Below, piece by piece: positions 12,101 to 24,100 of a DNA stretch of 64,000 bases. Source of the stretch: Liolophura sinensis (Eukaryota > Mollusca > Polyplacophora > Chitonida > Chitonidae); assembly GCF_032854445.1 (NCBI RefSeq), contig NC_088302.1:23883788-23947787 (forward strand), read 5' to 3'. How positions within the stretch are numbered: the stretch's first letter is position 1; the number at the start of each line of letters is the position of its first letter. The notes below the pieces were generated by a model. That model was not told where the DNA came from. It saw only the letters and a list, made by a program, of their open reading frames with translations, and made no database searches. Position numbers and translations under genes: made by a program.

Positions 12101-15100
12101 TATATTGTTGATTTATGTAATATTTAGAGTGTTCCTTGCTGTTTAAGGATTGTGTTGACATAGGTAATGAGGTAAGAGTGAATTTATGTCCAAAAGTAAA
12201 AGAAAATGGGGGGGGGGGGGGAAGCCGCTGCTGACGGCTGCTCCTCAGCCAGCCATGTACACAGTGTCCCGATGGTGAACTTCAAATCCTAAAAACATGT
12301 TTAGAATAATGTAACAGTCTAAGTCTCCTCTGTGATGAACTTTCTAGCAGCTTTCTTCTTTCTCTTGCCTGTGGGTGTAGTATACATGCAACATATGCAG
12401 TCTTTGATTTTAAGTGAACTGCCCAGACTTCTCGTACCAAGCGGACTTCATATTTCACACGATGAAGATGAATTGCAGAGATGACAGTTTATTTCTATTT
12501 CATTTGATATTTGTCTTGCCTTTGGATGTCTGAAGAACTATTAGAACTGTGTCAGTGTGGAAGATAAATTTTAGTGAATACAGTGTAATTCTTCTTAGTT
12601 TGATATCGTGCTTGCCATTTTGCCTCTGGGTGTCTTGATTTTCAGTGTTTCCCAAACTGAGACTAAGAAGTAGTGTAGTTGTTTTTCAGTTTGATGTCTT
12701 TATTAACATGTTGCTTCAGGATTTGATGGAACAGTTTAAGCGTTGCGCAATTACAAGGTAAATTGTACACTTCAGTGCTGTTCTTTTCGGGTTGATATCT
12801 GCTTTAGGACTTGATGGGACAGTTTAGGGGTCTGTTAAGAACTGCTACCGATTATTTTATCTGGTTGCTCGTGGACATTGTTAAAATGAGCGAGATTCTT
12901 GAGACGATAGGCCTCTGTGTTTTGACTGGCCTGCAGTTCATGGGGCTGCAGTGAGTGTAGCAACATCAATGTTATATCAGAGGGTGTGTGAGGTTAGAGA
13001 CAGACCCACTCAAGTTTGCAGGGAGGATTAGAGCTTGTGTTTCCAGCTCAAACCTGGGCTTACCTCCCCACACATATCGCCGTGTGTTTGTCGGGATTAT
13101 CTGCAGACCACTCTGACAATGACAAAACCTATCAAATGCTCTGTAGATCATCGGCACTTAGAGTTAACGTGTAGGCTTCAGAAAGCAGAGCTGAGGATTT
13201 TAGAACATAATGTCGACTGAATCATACAGTTTTGAAAAAATTTAGGTGCTGAATTGTCAGAATTAAAGAAGACAAACAGTTGGGTAACAGTCACTTTATG
13301 CCATAAGTGTTACATGGTAAAGTTAGAGAGGAAAGACCGGAAGAAAAAAATGTGGGCCAATGTTGTTGGGAGATTGGAATGCAGCAAGCCCACTTATTGA
13401 TTTTTCTTTCCAGTGGCCATGGATGGCTGGATAGTGTGTGATTTGTGGGATATGAACCTGCAGATTCTTCCTCACAAACCCTGTAATACTGCACTGTGCA
13501 TAGTCTTATCCTGTGCTCCTATTGTCTTTCCCATTGAAGCATGGCCACTATTATAATCTGTGGCCAATGATTTGTAAACAACTGTTTGTACTTCTGTGTG
13601 TGTGTGTGAGGCTCTCTTGGTCTGAAGACCAGGGCTTTATTATGGCATGTGGGAAGCTGTAAGTGGGCCGCTCGGTGGCCTTGTGTTTTCCTGACCAGCC
13701 TGGCATGGAGTAAGCTCGTGAACTCTCTGTCTCTAGCAAGCCAAACACAAAAGAGACAAGTGATGTTGATACAGTGTTCTTGTGGAATGATATAGAGGCA
13801 TAGCTCGCAGTGCTACAGTCTGCACCCAAACCATGTTTGTCATGTGAGGTGAACCTACCCCCAATTTTTGCTCCCAACCACCTTCTGTTGATTTGCTGCA
13901 GAATTGTTTCAAGGAATAGTGCAAATAATGCGCAATAGCCTAGTGGAGCCTGCAGGAGGGGTATCCAGATGATTTACCTGAAGGTGTGTGTAGAATGTTA
14001 CTTGAGTTTGTTGATAAGTAGTGTCATCTGGTTGACTCTGAGAAAGCTAGCCGAACAAGGATTCAGCAGGCTGATCACTGAGTAATGTGACCTTTTGCTG
14101 TTACAGAACTGATGGATAGCACTGTCCACAGAAGTGGGAATGACAAAGCACACGGGTAAGTACCTCTTATCTCCCTTTAGACAAGGCACCACCACAATTC
14201 TTTCCATGTAAGCATTTTCAATACAGACTGAATTGTTTAAATATGATACAAGATTTATTATAAATCTGCAGTGGGTGACGTTCCAGGAAGTATGGAGGAG
14301 ACTTTCCAGTGTTATAGATCAGACAATCAGTGGAAATTGTAAACCCTGACAAATGGTCTTAAAGCGCTGCTTTGATCCAGAGAGGAGCTAGGTGGAAATA
14401 CTCAAATGGAACAGATCTAACACCACGGTTCATAAAGATTTACAACAAATAACAGTGTTTAATCCCAATAAGACTCCTAAACAACAAAATACTCCTAAAT
14501 ACTCCAAAATATTCCTGATGTGACGTGATAATATTCCTTGTGTTATGTTGAGTACGGCAGGAATGACGTCATCTCGTTTGAAAGTACATCATTTGTTGCT
14601 ATACATCAGAGATTGGTGACGCCAAGTGTTCTTACATGATGTCACACCAGCCAGAATTAGAAACAACAGAAATCTGGAAACTAACGACAGTGATTATAAT
14701 ACTTGTACAATTTAGGAGAGCAATTCAAACTGTCTTCATCCTGATCATTTAACCTTGCTTTTAAGAAATACAGGGCTTCACACTTTAGTTATGCAGCTGT
14801 ATGAAAAATGATGTTGTTGACTATATTAGCAATGAAATAGTTTCATTGTTCAAGGACAACAGTTAAATTTGTGATGTCAAAGACTTCAAAGAAATGGCAC
14901 TTGTTTGCTGCTTCGCTTGGCGTTCAGCACTGAGAGGTTATAGCAAGGAAACAGGACTGGTTGACCTGTTATCGGTATAATGTGACTTTGTGGGGTGTCA
15001 CTCCTGGTGTCATGGGCATGATACTTCAGTGGTTGGAGCACTTTGGTGGTGCCTGAGAGGAAGTATTTGTACACACACCTAATGACTCCTTGTCATCATA

Positions 15101-18100
15101 TGACCCCAAAATTGTTAAGTATGATGTTAAATCCCAAGCTTTTATACATATTTTTTTCCTGGCTGTATTTACAGTACGCCTAACACCTAACTTCCTTTGT
15201 CAGTCAACACATCGATTGCGATCAAGGACACATTGACCACACCAAAGTCATGCTGGAACCGCAACTGATCAGCAATTTGTTCACGACTTGTATTTGATGT
15301 GGATATGCACCTAGTTGCAATGTTCTTAAATTGTTCAGACTTTGATTTGAGATTAGCCGAAGCAGATTGACTGGCCAGTTTGGCTTTGTTTTGACAATCT
15401 GCAACGAACAGAAAGATTCGACTGAAAGTGTGTTTGCTGGCTGTTGTAAACTTTTCAGTCCTTTTTCAAACTTTTCAATTATTTTTCATGGATCCACAAC
15501 ATGTTACCATGTTTAGGGAAATACACTCACCTCTGCGTGGCCCATTCCTTTCTAATGGCTACTAAAGCTGCGGCAGTTATTGAAGAAACATCTCATTACA
15601 CTCCAGGGATGTTGTAAAGCCAGAGACTCACAGCCGATCTGTGTATCAAAACATTGTACAGGGCAAATCACAGATGGTAACTGTTTGTCGGCATACAATC
15701 TGTGAATTTGATCACAGCCCATGCACAGATTCACTGCAGCCGAACAGCCAGTGAAATTAGGCGTTGAGTGTACTGTAATACTGTTGTGACTAAAATTGAT
15801 TTGATTAATCTACAGCTTTTACTCTTGGATATTTAAAGTAAAAACCAATTTTGTTTTTAGAATGGCATTGTTTAGTGTGAATGACTAGAATGTGTTTAGT
15901 ACTTTGATCAGACCCATTTCTATTCTGCATTTCCTGATTTTGTCGTTTCATATATGTAAAATGTAGCTCACAGGCTTAGAATGCTCCTCTCCTACCCATT
16001 GTCCTTGAACTTGCACCCTTCTGGACATGTATATTGTCTGAGCAGTGAATTTGATCTTGGGTAAAGTTGCTTTAGAGCGTAACCGTATAACCTCAAGGGC
16101 TAGTTCTGGACAACGTATTTGAGTATGGGAAATGACGTAAAGTTTCGCCGTTCAGTTACTGTCCTTTACTTTCGCACGGGCTGAGTTGGCGCCAAGATAA
16201 CAGAAGATGGTGATTAGCCCCCCGCCCGCTTCATTACCCTGCATGGCAGCTATGGTCTCCAATCTGCACCATTTGGGGTCAACTTATTAACAGTGGGGTG
16301 CGTAGATCTCCAGACTGGCCCCAGTGCTTCCCTAATTATACCGATGAATTGAACTGTGGAAAATATCAAGTCAGGCTTTTACTAGGACTACTTTGTCTAT
16401 TACAAACCTGTATTAAAATTCCAGTCACTGTCTTGATACATGGCCATGATGAACAAGCTATATAAGCAGCGAACGATTATTCAAGTAGTGTGGAAGTCAT
16501 GTCTCAGCATCATCTTGTGACCTGTTGTCTATACAGGGCCCACTTTATGTACCAAATATGTGTACACACGTATTTCAACTACAACTCCAGCAGCTCAAGG
16601 CAGGCGGAGCCTGACTTGACCACCAGGTGTCACCCATGTCTATAGCTTTGGGGAATCCTCACTGTTGCCATGACACTGCAAGGTCAAGCCCAAGCCTTAA
16701 AACAGAGTCAATACGTCAAAAGAAAAAGCTTTACTTTGTTAAATTGTAAGTAAATCTTCATTCTGTAATGATCGCACTTCCCGCTTAGCCTACCTTGCAG
16801 TCAGTTTGCCACAAACAGTACAAGGAATAATATGTGAGCGTTTGTCACTCGTTCGTGATGATCGTCATTTCACTGAAACAACAACAACCAAGGGCTGCGA
16901 CAGTGCATATTTAGGCTACACACATGTAAAATATCGGATTAAATGAGTTTTGCTAATTATTTTTAGTGGGTGGAATATAGTGATTTTATACATCAAGCAT
17001 ACAAGTAAGTAGGGCACACGTTACATGTACATTACTTATCAACAGTCATTTAATGGGGAGTAACTTCTGTATTTAATGGTCACAGTGAACGGAAATATGC
17101 ATCTTTTTTCTTTCAATTTTGCCGAGCAGAATCCAAATGATTATGCCCTCAACTTTTGCATACTGTTAGGGAAATGTTTAAACATTTTGAAATTATCAGT
17201 CCATAATGAGAATAATCAAGGAGATAATAATTTTGGACATTTCAAAACCACATTTTATAAATTTTCTAAAATCTCTCATTTAATAAAATTTTTAAAAATG
17301 CAAATAGGATTAACTTTTCTTTCAACACATTCAACAAGATTCTTATTGAAGTCGTCTTCCCAATTGATATATTTCTGATGGGCTATTTTGCACCATCTTG
17401 TGTACAATTGTTAAAAGTCCAGAAAAATGCAAGATAGCCTTGGTTACCATGGCAACCACAAATGTGAGCAAACCATGTTGATCAGGTTTATCTCATATCA
17501 TGACTACAAAGTTATTGGGCAAATTTTATGCAAATTAAAGACCATTTTGTGAAATGGCCTAGACACCGGCCTTGAGCTGCTGGAAAAATGGATTTCACTG
17601 AGAAATATCTGTCAATAACCTCATGTATAATTTGAATGAAGTTTGTCACTCTTCCCGCACATTTCGAAATGCCCTCCTATTGCAGAAAAGTTACCTTCCC
17701 TCGTTCTGAAATCACAAACCTCCCATGAAACACAGAAAACATACTCCGAGTAAGGTTCCGAAAACCACTTGTACTTCGATTAACTTTGACCCATTTTCAG
17801 TAACACAGTGTGAGAGTCTGGCATATCGGGAGTTGGATGGGCTCCGACACATAAGGTGTTCGCACAACACTGACAGAGGGAGATATGCTGGCTGTATATC
17901 AAAATTAAGTGTGTGTTTTGATGATTATCACTATGCAAAGTTGCCCAGTTGGGAGTTATGTGTCACCAGTGACAAGTAAGATTATTTTTTTGGCCTTTGG
18001 TCAGCAAAAATCATCAACAGGTATGATAGACAAGTTTAAATTTCTAGCCCTGTGATTGTAAGTTGTTGCTTTAATAGCAGTTTGACATGATCTGCTGGTA

Positions 18101-21100
18101 ATTTGCAAGTAAGGATTTGCGGAGTGTAGTAGAGCTCTGCATTTTCAGGGATATTTGACATGTCACTCCACATCTGCAAAGGTATTACGTAGTGGCACTC
18201 AGTCTCCAGAGAGTTTTCTGCCCAGTGGTGCTCCTGTTTTTGTTCTAAATTCATGATGATTAAGACTGAGGAAAACTTCAACTGTTGATAGTAGGAGCGT
18301 GGACAGACTCCCCAGTGAATCGTGAGCTTGTGTATTACATTTTTGAGCTGCCCATATAATCCCCTGACCACCCCTGATGCTCCCCTGCGGCACCCAGTTA
18401 GTAAGAACCACAGTCAACGCAGTGAATCATGGGATACAGTTTCCAAGACATCGGGCGAAACTGTCATTTAGCGTATATGTATGTCTGTCTGTCTGTCTGT
18501 ACCTTTACGTGTTTTGCCATTTTTCTTACAGCTATAAAATGAATGTTAAGAAAAATTCAGTGGTAATTAAAAAGTGCATATAAACGACATGCGTAATCCA
18601 ATACCAGGTTTCATGTCCATGACCGTGAGGAAAGGCTTTCATTGGTTACAAAATGCTTCCAAGTTAGTTTGAGTTGTTATTTCCAAGTTGTTTAAAAAAA
18701 TACTATATTGATTGCAAGATGTCAAAATGCTAAATGACATGTACAAATAAATATAAACCTTGTAAATACAGTATTGTATAAAAGTAGGAAATCTTATAAG
18801 AAAAAATGTGTGAATAGATTCCTGTAAGCCAACGCCTGAAACCTAAAGTAAAATAAATAAAATACACATATTTTGGTTGTGTTGTCAGTATTATATTTTA
18901 TTTTGCCTGACAATCCTGCACTTTGTTGAAGACAGTTGTCTACTAATGTTAACGATACAAATAATTTGTACTTGACAACAGTGATTAGATTTATGAAAGT
19001 ATTTCAAACTATATTATATACATGCGCGTTTTGTGATTTGCGGAAGAAGAGAGTTTGGGTAATATGGTGTGACTGCTTGTAGTACTCTATTGTACATCAT
19101 GCCAGCTTCCTGTGTGGCGATGCCCAGCATGCTGGCCTGGATGGCTATAAAGTGCAGTCATTTAGCATTAGGCAATCGATCAGTAATGATAGCGTACCTA
19201 TCACTGTCGATTTTACGCGCCGTCAGCTAGACTGTATTACATGTACACCACTGCCCTTTAAGGTTTTGTTTTGTTTCACTGATTCCTGGTATCGGAGCTT
19301 GTTACAGCTGTAGGCTCCACTTCAATCTAGTTTTGTTTCCAGGACGATTCCTAGGGATTCTCTTTGATGTCTGGTTACTACATCAAAGACTGAAATGAAA
19401 AATGATCTTGGCATCTGTGGCTGATTGAACATCATTATTGATTAATAATCACTGGATATCGTGATATCTGAAGTATTGGACAGGTCTGCCTCGTGTGCAA
19501 TATGCACGGCATATCTTCTACTTGTGCATGTAGATACCATTAGTTCAGTGCTGTTCTGTGTACAAAAAGGCACGCTCACGTGAGACTTATCCCTCAGAAA
19601 TATCTTCAGTTTATCTCGCTGCCTGATTTGATTTGAGCATTTTTGTTGTGGTTGGGTGTCCAAGAATATCTCAAGCGTGTCTGTCAAGCTTTCAGACTCA
19701 TGAAATTGTTATCATTGCACCCTAAAGGAATTTACAGTTCACATTAAGACAAAGGTTGGGGAAAATTACATTATCATTGGAGAATAATTAATATATGTGG
19801 ATGTTTAAATATTGAAGTACAAGCGCTTGGAGGTAGTGTTATGGACCAGTGTATGTGTAGAATGAATACACAGACAAGACACAAAGATGCATGCACAGAT
19901 GAGATATTGATGAGATCAAATGTATTGATGACAAATTAAAAGATATCGATGAAGATGAAGTTAATCTAAACTGCTTCACCCCCAAAAAAAAAAAAAATCT
20001 CTGATGTGGCAAAGTGCAACAGAATTAGTCTGAAATCTGTCCTTGATGTCAGAGCCCTCTTCAGCCTGCACCAGCGCTTTCAGTATGTGTCTCTCTCTGT
20101 GTCAGCAACATCAAGCGTGTTAACCCTTTGTATTAGCCCACTTATGTAAGTGTACAGTACACTGGTAGTATTTCATCTGTCTGCTTATCCAGCAATCCCC
20201 TTCTTTTTCCTGTTAATATGTCCTCAATAAGATGATGTCTGGGCTGTGTAGAAAGCTCTTTTATTCTCTTAAGCTTTTCTCCATTATACATTCCGGCTCA
20301 GATCTTCCAGCAGATATGAATTAGGACACTCGGGTATCTGATCAATACCTGTCAACAGCGGTTCAATGCAGATGCTGATTTCAGGTGGAGAAGCAAAAAC
20401 ACAGACATCTTGGACTCTCCCTAACCATTCAGAACACAAATGAAATGGCTGGCTGAACATCTGCTTCATATTTTTTGACCTGAACTACTGAATTACATCT
20501 TGGCAGAGAAGACTCAAATGAAATTGATTGGAAAGCAGTACTGAATATAAAGGAAGAAGGTCATTTGTGGAGATTAGCACGTAACAATAGTATGCTGCAA
20601 GATATGATCAGAGCGAACAAATCTACATGTGCTAGCAAGGGACCAATCGACTGACACTACAGTACCCACAGTAGTGTTGAAAACATTAAATTAATGTGTG
20701 ACAGATTCAGTTTCACATTTTGACTATTAAACAACTTACAGAAAGGTCTTGCCAGACTAAAGGATTTTTTTTTCTCTTCAGTTGAAATGAGGAATCAGTT
20801 CATAACATTTTAAAGACTAAAATGTATTGCGCAGGTAGCAGAACATATAAACTTCATAGAAGTAGTAAAATAATTTGTGTCAGTTAGATATTCATCTAAC
20901 AAGTTTTATTTTTTTTTGCTTTTCAGTCATTACTTTGTGCTGAGCACTTATTTAATTTCATTTTTTTTTTCTCTCAGGTTTGTATGGATTGTTGTAGATT
21001 TTGCAGGATTCCTTTCTTGGTTTCGCTTGTCTGCTTTGGCTTGTTGTTGTCGAGGTTAGCTGAGAAAAGAGCTGAAGAAGGAAGCTGTCGCGCAGAGGAT

Positions 21101-24100
21101 TGTTGGTGCTAAGGCAGGTGTATTGATGGGAGACAAATTGACACAGTCTGGACTGCTCTCATAACTGACATTGTAGGCTGGCTGAATTCGTTATGGATTT
21201 GGCTGATAGCCGGCTACAAACAGAAAACAGATGAAATCGATTGTTTATCTGACGTGATTGTATCGGCTGTCTCAGAAAGCTGGGGAGATCACTGCTATGT
21301 TTTCCTTCACTTTGTACCTAGCTAGACACTCAAGGGCTTGTCAAGACTGCTAATGGGAAGGCTAGGAAGGGGGAATTGGAGCAGTTTGCAAATGGTCGAG
21401 TCTTCCGTCATCTGGACCTAGGGATTTTGATTCATCGCATTACTTCATCTCACTACCAACACACTTATAGAGACACTAGATGATAACATTAGTACTTGGT
21501 TGAGCGAGATGATCAGATTGATCAGGTTAAATGTGACAAGACGTATGACGTATGCTCTTGTTTATTTCATACGTGTGCACACACTTAAGTTCTTCTGGAA
21601 AGTTCTTCAATTTCCCCGAAAAAAAATTTAACCTGGAAATGAATAAACATAATAATTAAAAAAAAAAAAACAGTGGGGAGAGGGGGGGGGGGGGGGTTAA
21701 AAACCTCAAGGTTACTGTAAACTTATCATGAAAGCAATAAACATCACCACAATAGATATTGCACTTACGGCAGATGTAATAATTTTCTGGTTTTATGTTA
21801 AATTCACCCTTTCCGTGAGAAACATCCACTCAACAGTATATATTTTTTTATACCAGTCTGTTGATAAATATAACTAGTAATTTAGATAGCTTCAAATATT
21901 TTATAGCTACCCATAATAAACAAGTTCTAAATATATATATCTGAGAGCTGTTAATCAGATAATTTACAAACCACAAGAGCCAGAAAAAAAAAAGATATTG
22001 GCATTATAAATGATTAACATGTTGTTGCCCTCTTTCCTGTGTATTTAATAGCTTTGTGTATCATTCATACGAGTTGTAAATATGAAACATGCATTAAGCT
22101 GTTAGTATAAAGAGTTTATTGAAGAATGAATTGGTGTAAACTTGTGTACTTTGAACAGTCTTGTTAAAATGTTTAGTATTTGGTGAAGTTGGCATCTGCA
22201 TGTACAGCACTGTGTGAATGAGATGCATCCTTGTAGTTAATAGCATCATTGCAAAATAACAACCATAACCAGATGATTGATCTGATTTGTGGCCATAGTG
22301 GGCTTTCGATGGTAAGTTTCTTCCCTCAATATTTTGGACACATTATTTTCTCTTTTTGCTGCATTGATACCTTTCTCATTGTTTTCTGATGCTCATAAAC
22401 ACAACACACCGAATGCAGTGAACGGTGTAAATACATGTGCTGTGCAGTTTTGGATTAATGACAAAACCAAGACGTGCCCATGGGAATTATATCTTTGCTG
22501 TTTATTTATGATATAATGGCAGTGCTCACTCCATGGCTAGTTGATTATCCGATCACCAGTGAGGTCATCAGCTCAAATCTAACTACCGGTATCACTAATT
22601 CAGGTATAGCTATGACTGAAGAGCTTAGTCCAGTACCTGGCAAATGAACCACAGCCATATGTGAATTGTGTTTGTCCTGTGTGAATTAAAACTCCAGTCA
22701 AATAAGTAGACAAAGACAAACAGAGTGATGACTACTATAGGTGGGTGGTTGTATTGAAGTGAGTACTTCAGCATGTATTGTTCAAATATTTGCAATATGT
22801 ACATGTAGCTACCATGTAATCAGCATGATTAGGAAGGAAGTCTGCTGTGGTGGAGATAATGTGTGCCTCGAGGGCATTTACTGTCATCAGAAATATTGGG
22901 CTAGTTCCTGCGAGACTGGGCTGCTGCAAGTCGAAGAAAGGTGAAATGGTGACCATTCATCCAGCCACTTGTTATGTGGGTCAGCCTGCTGTGGAAGATG
23001 GCTGGTCATATCTCACCATTTATCAGGCCTCTGGCACTTCATCAAGTGTTTGTTGGTGATTCGCCATGCAATTTTCAGCATTCATATTCCACTGCATGCT
23101 GTCAGCGGGTTAAAGCTATCAGCTGATATTCCTCAGCTATTGAATAAAAATTAAGTGGCCTAGCAGGGCAAGGACAGACAGTGGCCAGTTCCCTTATTCT
23201 ACATATACATGAACATGTGTACTTTCTTTTTTCTTCTTGAATGAAGTTCAAACTTTTTGCCATGACAAGTAGCTTTACACGTATATGTTGCTCTGTCTGT
23301 GTGTCTTATGCTAACTTCCTTTCCTGTCTGTCTGCAAACTGTGTAAGGTGATGTTCTTCTGCCAGGTTATATAAGTGAAATAATCATGATTACAGCATAA
23401 GACACTAATGAAATAAAAAGACAAATCTGTCTGTCTGTCAACAGTTGGTGAACGTTTTGGTATCCTATCTATCATAACAAGGAGCCTGAATCCAAGGACA
23501 TTGAATTTTCCAGGATTTTAAAGCAATTGCAAAGTTGTGCTTGTTAAGAACTTTGTAAAAGTTACATCTACACTATATATAACCGACCATCAATATACTG
23601 GTAAAAATTGGATTGTAGCCTTACAGCAACTATCAAATACATATACAGTTGTTCGTTTGATTGGTTGGTTGGTTGATTGATTTATTGATAGTTGCTTTAG
23701 GCCATATCAAGATAACAGTCAATGTTATAGTAGCAGAAACCGTTTGCTCGGGTTAAACCACTGAACTTTGAGAAATTATTGATGAACTTTCTCACGCGTC
23801 TGGTAAATAAAATGGACATTATAAGGTCGTGGATACTGTGCAAAGTCAAGGATGCTGAATAAAGTCAAGGATACGGTAAAAGTCATGTATATTGTGGACA
23901 GTGTATAAAGTTCTGGATATTGTATGAAATCGTCCATATTCATGAATAGTCGTGATACTGTATATAGTCATTGATACCAGAAAAAGTCATGTGCACTGTA
24001 TTAAGTCGTGAATATTTTACAAAGATGTGGATCCTTTGTAAAGTGGTGGATACAGTATAGTTAAGGATACTGCAAAGTGGTAGATTCTGTATAGCCAAGT

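Noticed and set aside
12720-12761. Exon-like segment CAG|GATTTGATGG...CAAG|GTAAAT
   Set aside because: In the phase left by exon 5 it reads into TAA, and it is part of an old tandem repeat.
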